Under the pieces are notes generated by a model, which had not been told where the DNA came from, ran no database searches, and saw only the letters and a program-made list of their open reading frames with translations. Made by a program: the position numbers and the translations under genes. A DNA stretch of 64,000 bases, from positions 32,506,357 to 32,570,356 of the forward strand of contig NC_134887.1 in the NCBI RefSeq assembly GCF_041734735.1, read 5' to 3'. The DNA comes from Babylonia areolata. Its lineage: Eukaryota > Mollusca > Gastropoda > Neogastropoda > Buccinidae. Shown in pieces: positions 46,701 to 60,300 of the stretch (the first letter of the stretch is position 1; every line of letters begins with the position of its first letter).

Positions 46701-49700
46701 CACATTACGCACCTTAAGCCAAGCCCACCAGGGGGCCTGTTCAGGGCTGAATACCCAGCAAAGTGTAACATCAATCACAAAGGGGGCCCGTTCTGGGTTG
46801 AATATACAGTCAGGGCTTAAACACCAGTCAAACACAAAGGGGCCAGTTCAGGGCTGAATAACCAGCCATGGCTTAAACACCACTCAAACAGAAAGGGGGG
46901 CAGTTCTGGGCTGAATAAACAGCCAGGTCTTAAACACCAAACACAAAGGGGCCAGTTCAGGGCTGAATAACCAGCCAGGGCTTATACACCACTCAAACAG
47001 AAAGGGGGCCAGTTCAGGGCTGAATAAACAGCCAGGTCTTAAACACCAAACACAAAGGGGCCAGTTCAGGGCTGAATAACCAGCCAGGGCTTATACACCA
47101 CTCAAACAGAAAGGGGGCCAGTTCAGGGCTGAATAAACAGCCAGGTCTTAAACACCAAACACAAAGGGGCCAGTTCAGGGCTGAATAACCAGCCAGGGCT
47201 TATACACCACTCAAACAGAAAGGGGGCCAGTTCAGGGCTGAATAAACAGCCAGGTCTTAAACACCAAACACAAAGGGGCCAGTTCAGGGCTGAATAAACA
47301 GCCACGGCTTAAACACCACTCAAACAGAAAGGGGGCCAGTTCCGGGCTGAATGCACAGCCAGGTATTAAACATCAGTCAAACAGAAACCAAACTGATGTC
47401 AAACTCAACTGAAACAACAATGAAAAGACCTGTTCACTCACATCTTGTCCTGTCCCCACACTTTAAAAATCAAGTTAAGTAATTTTTTTCCCTTCAGGAA
47501 CGGAAAAGAGCAGTGTCCAGAGGAACGTGTCAGGACAAGGTCCTGAGGCAGCTGGCAGCAAAAGGGTGGCGCTACTCAGCCACAACTGACCACAACGCCA
47601 CAACACAACCAAACCTGTCGTAGAATACAACCTCCAATCAAGCTGCCCACTCCCTCTCTTCTCCCCACAGCATCGTCTCATGGAAGAAAACAACTGAAGC
47701 AAACGGTGCTCTTACTACGTGGACACCCATCCCCCTGTCCCACTGAGGAGTCGACCAAACTTCACAAAGTATCACCAATGAGACATGGACATTAACTCAC
47801 TCGCTGCCATTGTCCGCATATGCGGACATCGTCGGAGAAAGCGTTGGATGCCAATGTCCGCATATGCGGACTTGGATTTTAAAAAGTCGTGCTGTCGGAG
47901 TGACGCGTCGGATGCGAAAATCAATAGCAGATGTGATATCTTACGTCACCTCTGGTCAGCTTTTCATTCACACACGCTGCGTGTGTGTCGCGATAAGCTC
48001 AACCACAGTTGATAACAAAGCGTGCCCCCTGTCAGCTTTGTAAGTTGTTTGACAAGATGGCGTCACGGCGAAGTGTTCGTCACGGTCGGAGAGGTGAAAT
48101 GTTACCCAGCGTCGAAGATGCTTTGGAAATGATCCAAACTGAAGGCTCTGATGTCGAAGGAGATAATGTTGATTCTTCGGACAGTGAATTTGAACCAGAT
48201 CCCGATGAACTAGAAATAGATTCGGCCGCTGAAGAGAGTGTTTACAATGGAGAGGAAAGTGAGGAACATGTGCCAGCAGATGAGACAGACACAGACGACG
48301 AAACCACTGAGGAAACAGACGATTTTGCAAGTGTTTTCACCAGTGATTGGACTGACAATTTTTCCTTTTTCCCTCTTGCACATCCCTTCACTGGCATACA
48401 AGGTTTGTCAGCTGACTGGCCAGTCAACACCCAGCCGGTTGAGTTTTTTTTCTTTGTTCTTTGATTTCATTATGTAGAGACAATATTTTTTTTTGTATGT
48501 GTGAATTTCAACTTTCTTCACCACCTGTTCATACTTCATTGCATGCACTAGGTCTTCAGTTCCTCAAATAGTGTTAGAATGTGATGTGAAACATGTTGGT
48601 GTACCTTTCTGATGGGTGCAAAAATGCTAAAAAATACACAAAATATGAATACCGCGATCAACATCAAGATGGTGAGTAAATACTTTGATTTTTTGCACAC
48701 ATATGGAACAACATTCCTTGCATACATATACTAAATATCAATTTTCTGGGTGTTTATTTGGGTTTTTTTTTTACAATTTTTCCCCCATCCTATGCAAACC
48801 CTGGGTTTTCAGGGATTGGCAAGGGCAGAAACTCTTGGCATGGAGTGAGTTAATGCTTCCCACCTTGCCATGAAAGAGACACACACAAAAACTTGCTGTT
48901 CTTTCTTTTAATACTAAGTTACATACTTAACCCCTAGGCTGCCTGCATGACGAGATAACTCGTCATGGCAAGCATGTATGCTTCGCTGCCACAATGACGA
49001 GATAACTCGTCATCGAAATATTCTGACTTTTCCCTGCTTTGCATTCAGTTCATTGACAAAAATGCTGGTAGCTTTAGCTTGGGGAATCTTTCTGGATTCT
49101 ATTCATAGCTAGAAACACCATCTGCGTCATAAGGCAGTCCTTTATTTGAACGTTTTGGTTGGGTTACTGGCCGCAGTCTTTGCCTGGCTCCTCTCCTCGC
49201 TCGCTCAACAAAATGTCGGACTGACTCCGTGCTCAAGACATGCGCTCGTGGCGAACTAAATCAACCAAGATTACTTTCTTTAGCTGATGCTCAGAAAGAA
49301 TTGGAGCATAAATTCGAAGGAGAAGACAGTGGTGAACATTTATAGGACGATTTGATAGAAAAGAAAGGGAGCAATCAAGAGAGTGGCCAACTATCAGTGA
49401 GTGATGCAGGCTGTTCAACTCTAGCAGACAACAGGTCACCAAATTTTTAGCAGGGCACCGTATGAGCTATTTTCTTGGCACTCAGCCAACGCGGTCTGAT
49501 AAAGTGACGGTGTGAGAGGGGTGAAGAGGAGGGGGGTGGAGACTGAGGGGGCGTGGCCTCACATCCATATTATCACTTGCAGAAGTCACAATACATCTAT
49601 TTCTTTTTCAGTTTTTTTATATTGTGGTTGTTCTAGTATGATTTTGTGTGTGCAGATATCCATTTGTCCAGAAAATGATATTTTTGTGCAAATTACCAGA

Positions 49701-51349
49701 CTAATGTTTGTAATGAACAAGTTGAAAATGTGACAAAAAACAAAACACTGATTTCAAAACAACAGCATGTCACTTAAAATGCATAAAATGGGAAAACATC
49801 ATGTGTTTTGTATTCTTTATTCATTTCCCTTTCAGAAAATATATACTTTTATGGGTCTTTCTCCAATAACAAAGAGCACAGAATTTTTTGAAAATTTATA
49901 CCCGTTTTTTGTGAAAAAACCCTGGCAAATAGATTTCACTTAAATCTTATTTTCCTGGCAGCGAAAGGGTTAACATGCAGGAAGGCCATCCCTCAAAATA
50001 ATAAGTCATAATTGCCATTCAGAAAAAATAACCACTCATGCAGAAGAATAAAGCACTTGGAGCTGCCAAGTCATGAACGTCTAGCAAGTCATCTTGCATG
50101 ACACATGAAAATGTCAATCCTGCTACTGTCAACTGCAGCACATCAGTTCCATCCGGATATATCTGTCCATTGACGCAACATCTACACTTGTTTCTCTCAT
50201 TCTCTCTCGCCTTGACTACTGTAACTCTCTATTGTCTGGTTTGCCTGCTTCATCCATTCAGTCCCTTCAGTGCATACAAAACTCTGCTGCCCAACTCGTC
50301 CTCAGAAAGAAAAGATCTGAGCACATCACTCCTCTTTTGCAACATCTTCACTGGCTCCCTGTCTCACACCAAATAAAGTACAAGATCAGCACTCTATGCT
50401 ACAAATGTATCCACAAATCAGTCCCTTCTTATCTCTGTGGCTGCCTTCACCTCTACACTCCATCTCGCTCACTACGATCAGCTTCAGATCCACTCCATTT
50501 ACGCATACCCAGATTCAAACACTCGACTGTTGGCCGCCGTTCTTTCTCTGTCTCTGGACCTTGCAATTGGAATGAACTTCCTCTTTCGCTTCGTCAAGTC
50601 TCCACACTCAGCTCTTTCAAGTCTGGCCTTAAGACCCACCTCTTCCCAAAATAGCCTCCCTTCCCTGCCTCTTCCTTGTCTTCAGTTTCTCCAGTTTTAG
50701 ATTTATGCGTGCATGAGAATGACTGGTGCGAAAGCGTTTTGATTTGTCTATGCACAAGATTCAGCGCTATATAAATACCATTATTATTATTATTAAAATC
50801 CAATACGAAAATCAACATAACATAAATCAACACCCAGACACACACACGAGCCTTCGCCTTGTTATCTTGCATGACACATGAAAACCAAGGTGAAAACCGA
50901 CACCAAGACAGACAGACAGACAGACCCACACACACACAAAGCCCTCGCCTTGTTATCTTGCATGACACATGAAAACCAAGGTGAAAACCGACACCCAGAC
51001 AGACACAAGAGCCCTCACCTTTTTGTACTTCTTCTTCACCTCCTCCAAGGTCTCTGCACGTGTCTGCAGGCCTGTGTTGGGCCGGTACACATTGTACACC
51101 TTCTCCTTCTTCTTGTTGCGGCCCTGGAGGGTCACCAGCGTGGCTGTGCGCTTCATGTTGCGCTCCTACAACACGGCAGTCAGTCATGATCTGGCTGCGT
51201 AGCATTGTGCTGTGTTTTGTGTGTGTGTGTGTTTATGGATGGATGGGTATGTGTGTGTGTGTGTGTGTATGGAGGGGAAGGGGGGTGGTGTCAGCGCATG
51301 TGGCCGAGGGGAGGGGTGGTGCGCATGTGTGTGTGCATGTTTCTATTGA

Positions 51350-51393
<44 letters not shown>

Positions 51394-54300
51394 TGCGTAT
51401 GTATGTGTTGCGTGTGACTGTGTGTGCATATGCTTTTTTGGACTGTTGGGGTTTTTGTGTGTGTGTGCATATGCATGTGTGTGAGTGTATGTGCATGCGT
51501 TTTCGTGTGTATGTGTGTGTGTGCCTACAGCCATCCCCAGCATTGACAAATCTTTGATGTATGGCACACAAAAGTTCCTTACCTGAGTCGACAGGTAGAA
51601 TCCCTCCTCGGGGGTGTTGCACCTGCGCCAGATGTTCATGGCATCGTCCCAGGACATTCCCCTCTCCACTTGGATCTGTGACAGGTGTAAAACAGTGCAG
51701 TGTCCTATACACTTTTTTTTTCAGGGGGGGGGGGGGGATACTTTCTTCAAACTCTTGTACTAGTGCAGTTCATTATTTTTTTTTTGATACTTTCTTCAAA
51801 CTCTTGTACTAGTGCAGTTCATTATTTATTTGATACTTTCTTCAAACTCTTTGTCACTGGACTCTGTAGAGCAATACAGTGAAAAAGCATGTACAGAACA
51901 GCGCCAGGTAAAAACGTATCTTGTCAACTCTGCCCCCTTTATACACTTCATAGAACCCACTATTTACACAGGTCAAACTTGACATGGCGGTATGGCAACA
52001 GCTTATTTGTTTATTGTCATTTTCTGTTTCTTTCTCTAGTTTTCTCACTTTCTCAAATTTTAACAATTACCAACAACAACAACAACAGTAAATCAGGACA
52101 ATTAGTTCAATCTAGTTTCTGTTAAAGAGACAGACAGACAAACAGACAACATATTGTTGTGTCCATGGACAGAGTCGTGGAAGGACAGCCACTCACTGTG
52201 CTCAGCTCCGTCTTGGCCCTGTTGTTGATGGCGGTGTCCACAAACACCTGGGTCTCCATTCGCTGCACCACCTCCTGGCCTGACCCCACATCTGAAGCAA
52301 CACACATTGTGTGAGGACACGTGCAACACAGAGGGCCACTGTACAATGTACAACAGGGAGGACCTCTGTACAATGTACAACAGGGAGGACCACTGTACAA
52401 CTGTACAATGTACAACAGGGAGGACCACTGTACAATGTACAACAGGGAGGACCACTGTACAACTGTACAATGTACAACAGGGAGGACCACTGTACAATGT
52501 ACAACAGGGAGGACTACTGTACAACTGTACAATGTACAACAGGGAGGACCACTGTACAATGTACAACAGGGAGGACCACTGTACAACTGTACAATGTACA
52601 ACAGGGAGGACCACTGTACAATGTACAACAGGGAGGACCACTGTACAACTGTACAATGTACAACAGGGAGGACCACTGTACAACTGTACAACAGTGAGGA
52701 CCACTGTACAACTGTACAACAGGGAGGACCACTGTACAACTGTACAACAGGGAAGGACCAGTGTACAATGTACAACAGGGAGGACCTCTGTACAACAGGG
52801 AGGACCACTGTACAACAGGGAGGACCACTGTACAACTGTACAACAGGGAAGGACCAGTGTACAATGTACAACAGGGAGGACCTCTGTACAACAGGGAGGA
52901 CCACTGTACAACTGGGAGGACCACTGTACAATGTACAGCAGGGAGGACCACTGTACAACTGTACAATGTACAACAGGGAGGACCACTGTACAACAGGGAA
53001 GGACCAGTGTACAATGTACAACAGGGAGGACCTCTGTACAACAGGGAGGACCACTGTACAATGTACAGCAGGGAGGACCACTGTACAACTGTACAACAGG
53101 GAAGGACCAGTGTACAATGTACAACAGGGAGGACCTCTGTACAACAGGGAGGACCACTGCACAATGTACAACAGGGAGGACCACTGTACAACAGGGAGGA
53201 CCACTGTACAATGTACAGCAGGGAGGACCTCTGTACAACAGGGAGGACCACTGTACAATGTACAGCAGGGAGGACCACTGTACAACTGTACAACAGGGAA
53301 GGACCAGTGTACAATGTACAACAGGGAGGACCTCTGTACAACAGGGAGGACCACTGTACAATGTACAACAGGGAGGACCACTGCACAATGTACAACACAG
53401 TTTGATAGCACGAGAAGAAATGTGGCAGAATTGTTGACCATGCTATGTAGTTGGAACAATTCTGACATTGGCATAACGTTGGAACAAACTGCGATCAACT
53501 GTAACAAAATATGGCAAAATTTTAACAGTTGGCATCTGTTTTCCTCACTAGCATTTACCCTGCACAAACTTTCACACCGCTGGCACTTACCCAGAATGCC
53601 CATGTCCCAGCGGCCTGAGCGCTTGGCTTCCAGAATAATGGCGGACAGAGAGCTGTTGAAATAGTCAAACAGGGCGTTCTGCAAATCAGTCGGCATGCCC
53701 AGCAGTCGGTTCAGGAACTTGCTGATGTTGTTATACTCTGGAACAACACCACACGCAACTCTGTCACTCACCTGCGTGTTAATGCATTCACATTTTCAAA
53801 TTTTTGTTGAAAAGTCTAGCGGATTTGCCATTTTTCTCTATGTATAGTTTTTCGTTTTTGTTTGCTGTTTCCCCCCCAAGGATGCTGAATCATGACTTCA
53901 GACATCAGACTCCTCATAAAATAAGGAAAACTCCCTTGTAAATGTAAGCACAAACACAAAATAAAAGCACGAAGACATACTCGAACATTCACTCCCCACT
54001 TCCACCCCAATCTCTCCCAATGCTTAAGCATACAGCATACTTGCTGGCGCACATGCACTCACACGCATATACTTGCTAATGCCCAACCCCCACCCCACCC
54101 CTCCACACACATCGCTGTGCACAATACTATCACACCAAGTTACTGCTTAAATAAAACACTGACCACTTAAAAGCATGAGAAAAAAAACAACAACACTAAA
54201 ATGTAGCCTATTCCAAACAATACACATGCATGCATGCATATTCAGACACAAAATGTGTTGACTCATGCAGAGAGAGACCCGCACACATATAAAGGCTAAG

Positions 54301-57287
54301 ACAGGAGAGAAAGACAAACTGAGAGAGAGAAAAATTTAATAGACCTCACATAAAAATAAAGTATCCATAAATCATGTTTTCACACTTGAACGTTTGTTCC
54401 ACTGGTCACTTAGCTCATGATGTGTATGGGTTTTTTAGGTTGAATATCACATGTGCTGCAAAGTCATAAAATAAAACTGAAAGCCTGGTTTCTATTCTCT
54501 TCACCTTCCACGACAAACTGGAATTTTTGTTTCTCCAACTTGACCATTTCATCCTGAGGAAGAGAGAAGGCAAGACAAGAGAGAGAGAGAGAGAGAGGAA
54601 AAAAGAAAAAGAAAAAAGCTGGAAAGCTGGCGTGAATGCCATCAAAGTAAAACTTACAGCAGACCTGCTTGACAAAGAGATGCATACACATGAAAACCAT
54701 GAGATGATCTGCTCCTAACTAACTGCCAAGATTCAAAAGATGGCACAGTGAAGACTTCTCTTTAGAATACTGAACATCTGAAAATCTGTCACCAACACAA
54801 ATGATGAATCAGGAGACAAAATTTTTTTTCCATAAAATTCACAGCAAAGTTTTTTCATAAAATTCACAGCAGACTGTAAACCAGCACACAGCAAGCAGAA
54901 ACAATGTTTTGTGACACGGTGGCTCAGAGAATGACCCACAAAATGTTCATATTTTCATGGTAACTGTTTCTTGCCTTGTGTGTGAAATGTTCAAAATAGT
55001 CAACATACCCTTCTCCAGGCTGGCAACGTTGCTACGATCGATGGTGATCAGACCAACTCCTTCCAAGGCCTTCTTCACCTCTGCAGACAACACAAGACAC
55101 ACACATATATATATGAACCAAACATTCATTCAAATGCAAAGCTGTTATCTTTCCCACCATACGTTACACACCGACTCTCACATACACACATCAACACACA
55201 CTTCAACAACAATGAACAACATGAAAACAGAAGGACAGGAGCTGCTAAAGCTTCAGCGAAAGGCAAAGTGAACATCTGTGGAGGAGAACTGAAACAAGCG
55301 TTAGAGGTTCTATCACACACACACACACACATTTGACACATGCATTCACACACCCACACACAAATTCTCTCTCACACATGCGCGCTCGCACACACGCACA
55401 CACATACACACACACATACCTTCAAAGAACTTCTCCTTGGTGTAGCTGGCCGGAGGGTCTACAATGGCGTCACCCAAGCCCAGAACAGACTTCATCACTG
55501 TTTCCAGAGCAGTGCGACCAAAGCGGTTGTCGATGTTGAAGCGACTCAGGTCACGACTCTCTGTCGCTCTTCTGTCTCCATGGGTCAAAGCGCCCTGAGG
55601 AGGAAAACACACCGCTGTATTCTTCAAGCGACTGCTTACGGGGCAAAACATGAATGCCCTGGCATAGTCTTCAGCCACTGTATTTATCTTGCCCTCAAGA
55701 TTGAAGCATAATCTACACACACACACACACACACAGGGACATTCATGCAGATTGTTTACACAGACTAACAAATGAAAAAGCACACACAAACATCTGTGGA
55801 AATTCATACTACCTCCTTTTAAAAATTCATACTACTTACTTTTGTTCAATAATGTCAGCTACATCTACATGCTACCAGAATGAATACTATTTGTTGCACA
55901 GGTTTTAGTTTTTCTTCTTTATTATTTTCCTTTCTTCACAAATTCTTTTTTCTTTTTCTTTTCTGCATTTATTTTGCACTTCTCTCTCTGTATAAAAACT
56001 GTTTTTCACTATCCAAGCAATACACACGCCTGGGCATGCTGTCAGATCAATGATCAAAACAACCAGGACCTTCAGTAATACTGTTATGCAATGACAAGTC
56101 TGTGAGTCCGCTTGCCTTACCGAGTCCATCCACACAACACAACGCCCCTCACTCATCCAATTTCTCAACAGATACAATATATAAATGACAAGTACCAAAT
56201 ACCATAACCAAACCAAAAAAAATCATTACTGATGACAGTCAGAATCTGGGGGAAAAGAATCTTCCTGCTGCTTCAATTTCTTATGCATATTCTTCCTATC
56301 ACACTCCCCGCTTCCTACCCCCCGCACCCCCAACTCCCTGCTCCCTCACCAAATGACACGGTTTATTTCTTCTCTATTACAACTGAGAAATGTGTGATGG
56401 ACAGGGGGAAAAAAAGCACAGCCCCAGACACAGTGAGAATTACTGAGACACCCACCCCCTTACCACACACAACGTTCTGCATGCACCCAGACACACATCT
56501 GTGACATTCCTCAATAAAAATAGACTGGGAAAGACAAGAAACCAAAAACAGGTAAAGTGACCACTGAACATTCGCACGCAACTCGTGACAATACTGTCAA
56601 CATACACAGAACAAAAGACACAGAAGACAATACTGTATTTCATCGCACACAGCATATAAGACACAGAAGATAGTATTTCCTATCAACATACATACACAGA
56701 GAAAAAAACACAAAGACAATATTGTCTGTCAACATTCACACACACTGAAAAAAAGAACCCACCAGACTCTCCAATCGCTTGGCCACAGTGGATGCGAAAC
56801 GCCGCTCTCCAGCCAGATCAGATATGAGGAAAATGTACTCTGGGGCACTAACTTGATTTGAACGATGGGTACGACCTGTACACACACACACACACACTTT
56901 TAGATATGTGCATACAAACAACATAAAAAGCGCTAATTTTTCCTGGTCTAAACCAACATATTTGAAATAAAGATATTAAGGGAAAACTGAAGAGAAGAAA
57001 TCAAGATATTTAGGATAAAAAGCAGACAAATTAATCACAGAAAACATGTCCTGCTCTCTCCCCCCCCCCCCCCCCCCCACCCCCCATAAGAGAAAAACTT
57101 GGGAAACCAAAAGAGAAGACAGAAAATGCATTTAAATTTGGTGTCATATCTGGATATTTAATCAGGTATAGCACAACCATTAAAACAAAACAGAAATAAC
57201 AAACAAAACAAGCATAGCAAAGTAGACTGAAGATCATGTAAACAGATGCGCACACAATTTCATATATTTTTCAATGAATATACACTA

Positions 57288-57337
<50 letters not shown>

Positions 57338-60300
57338 AACAACATATAAAACAAACAACCAAGCCAAAAGCCAAACAAATCCAAAAGCGCCTTACCAAAC
57401 TGCTGGATGGCGCGGTCAGCACTCCACGGCAGTTCCAGCGTGATGTGCACCCTGCGTTTCTGATTCGCCGCCCTGCGGTCTGCCTGAAGGGAAATCCCGG
57501 AGCTGGCTGCTTCCGAAATGATGGCAACGTCCTGACCACAAGCACACCAATCAGTACACACGTGTTGATAGAACACTTTTAACATTTATATGCTCTCTGC
57601 GCGTGTTCATAATGCTATACCACTTATGTGATGGCAATGGTGTCACACACAAGAATAAAAGGGAAAAGGTACATAGGTAACCTATTATGGGGAGGTAACT
57701 AGCCACTCCGAAAAAAGCGTAAGACGAGACAGAGCGTAAACCTGACAAGATGGCGTGGAGAGCCTTGGCCAAAGGAATGATTAAGCGCTTATAGTTTTTA
57801 GAGGCGTTTGATTGGCTGAGAGCGGGCGGGCCCGTCTTTTCACTGTTAGCCGCGCGAAATTTGGCCAAGCAGAGCAAACCAATAGGCCTAGTTTGCATCA
57901 GTTTGACATGGTACAGTATATGACACCAAATAGCCACTTATACTTTCGTTTTCTCTGCTTCTCAGGGGTAGTAGTTTGCACAGGACAGGGAATCAGACCC
58001 CTGCCATAGTCTGCACCAGCAGATCACAGTCTAGTATGTGTAATCAAAAAAAGATAGATAAATCCAGGCATTGCAAAACTACCAATAACAAACTGTGATT
58101 GTTGAACTCACTGAACTCTGAGCCCTAGCATTGCTCTGGCATCAAAATTAATCTCATTAAAACAGTTCTCAACTTCCTACTTATGCACTGACCACAAGGG
58201 AAGGAAACTAACTTCTACAGTATTTCCGGGTGTGTCCACACATAATTTGGAGGTAAAACAATTTTCTGCAGTTGATTTTTTGGGTCTTTTTTTTTTGCAC
58301 CAGTATGGCATGGAAGCCTGTTGAGGCTGTAAACTCTCCAGGGTTAAACGGGTTAAAAAAAAAAAAATAACAATAATATAACAACAACAAAAAAAGAACA
58401 CCTCCAATTTCCCCCTTATTTCAAAATACCAATCAATCGCTGCCACACATGGTTGTCTCACCTTTTCACCATCCATGAAGCGTTCCTTCTCCTTGAGGTT
58501 CAGGATCTCCAGCGGCACATCAGACTCTGAGCGTGACTCGTACTGGATCCCGTCACTGCCCTGCACCACCCTCCCCTTCCGTCCTGTCATCTGCAACAAC
58601 ACTTGTCCACTTCACGCACAGTCCACAGTTTTTCTATACAATGACTCTCCCTCTGTGTGTTGTGTTGTGTTGTGTTGTGTTGTGTTGTGTTGTATTGTAT
58701 TGTGTTGTGTGTGGGTTTTATGATGGTGTTCTTGCATATGTGTATGTGTGTGTGTGTACGCAGTGCACGCTAGTGTGTGAGCATACGATGTTTGTGTGTG
58801 CAATGTTTGTGTGGGTGGGTTTTATGCTGTCTGTTTGCCTGTTGATGGAAAGATGTTGTTTCTGTGCTGTGTATTGTGTTTTTCTGTGATGTGTGGCATT
58901 AGGTCGGGTGGGGTGGGGTGCCAATGCATGCATGCAATGCTGCATGCTATGAAGCTGCATGGTGTGTTGTGTAGTGGTGTGGCACGGTGTGACGTGTTGT
59001 GTGTTGTGTGTGCATGTATGTGTGTGTGTATGACAGCCATCAGCCTCCCTACCTCAGCCACCATTTCGGGCCCTCCCAGCTCGTCAATGAGCTGGTCCAG
59101 AGTGTTTGGGGGAAGACTGTCCCCCAGCTGTTCCACCAGGTTCATCAGCTCCCCCTTGATCTGCAGAGCCAGGTGCATCCCTGCAACACACACACACACA
59201 CACAGAGTTTTACTTTCTCAAGGAGGCATCACTGTGTTCAGACAAATTAATATATTCTACACCACATCTGCAAGGTACATGGCTAACCAGCAGAATAACA
59301 CAGCGCGCTTAGTCGGGCCATGTGTGTATCATATATATTTGTGTACTTATCAGAGTGGGTTTCTTTCTGAATTTTGCCAGAGGAAACATTTATGTTGCCT
59401 TGAGTTCTTTTTGAATGCGCAAAAATACATGCTGTACACAGGACCTCGGTTTATTGCCTCATCCAAATGACTATACGCTTCATTTTATTTTCCTGTCAAA
59501 CTTGGGAGAAAGGGCAAGACCAGGATTCAAACCCTGACCCTCACAGACACTGTAATGGCAGGTAAGTGTCTTAACTATTCTGCAACCTTTCCCACACACA
59601 CACATACATATCCACTCACTCATCCAACCACACACACACATAGATTAAGCAGTGCAACTCAGTTTTTATCTGCAACCGGCTAATCTGTCGAAGGGGTCCA
59701 AGACTTCACAGACTGGGAGGTTGTGGGTCTAGGCTCCAGAGGAAAATCAAGTGCTATTTTTCCTATCCAGTATTTTCACACTCATGTCCCATTTCATGGC
59801 AGAATAATGATGCTTCTTGCAGATGTAGGCATTATTGTAACTTTTATGCTCTGCAGAAGAAATTGCCGTTTTAACTGGGAATGATATAACAACTGCAATA
59901 AGTCAATATGTCAATATATGACATGAAAAATCTATACTTCTGTACAAAAAAAAGACATTAAAACAAAACAACAAACCAACAGCAGAAACATTTATTGCAC
60001 TTTTGGGGGGTTTTTTGGTTCTCTTCCCAGAAGAGCATTGTCATTTGTTAGAATATGTGTGTTCCCAGTGCAACACAGACATTTCTCTCTCTCTCTCTGT
60101 CTGCAAGTAAATTTTTTTTTCTTACAAAGTGGATTTTTCCACAGATTTTTGCCAAGAAAAGCCCTTTTGCTGCCATGAGTTCTACATGCTCAAAGCGCAT
60201 GCTGCATACAGGACCTCTGCGACGGACTAGAACCTAGGCCACCACTCACGGACTAATGAAGGAGGGAGTTGGGGGATGAGGAGGCGAGGCAGGTGGGGTA

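Noticed and set aside
54505-54553. A 49-nt minus-strand segment with CTTCCTCAG acceptor and GTGAAG donor reading [16 protein letters not shown], inside a strawberry notch intron.
   Set aside because: It does not fit the phase of the flanking exons (the required frame meets TGA at once) and its length is not a multiple of 3. The neighbouring exons join directly as in vertebrate SBNO1. It could at most be a poison exon.
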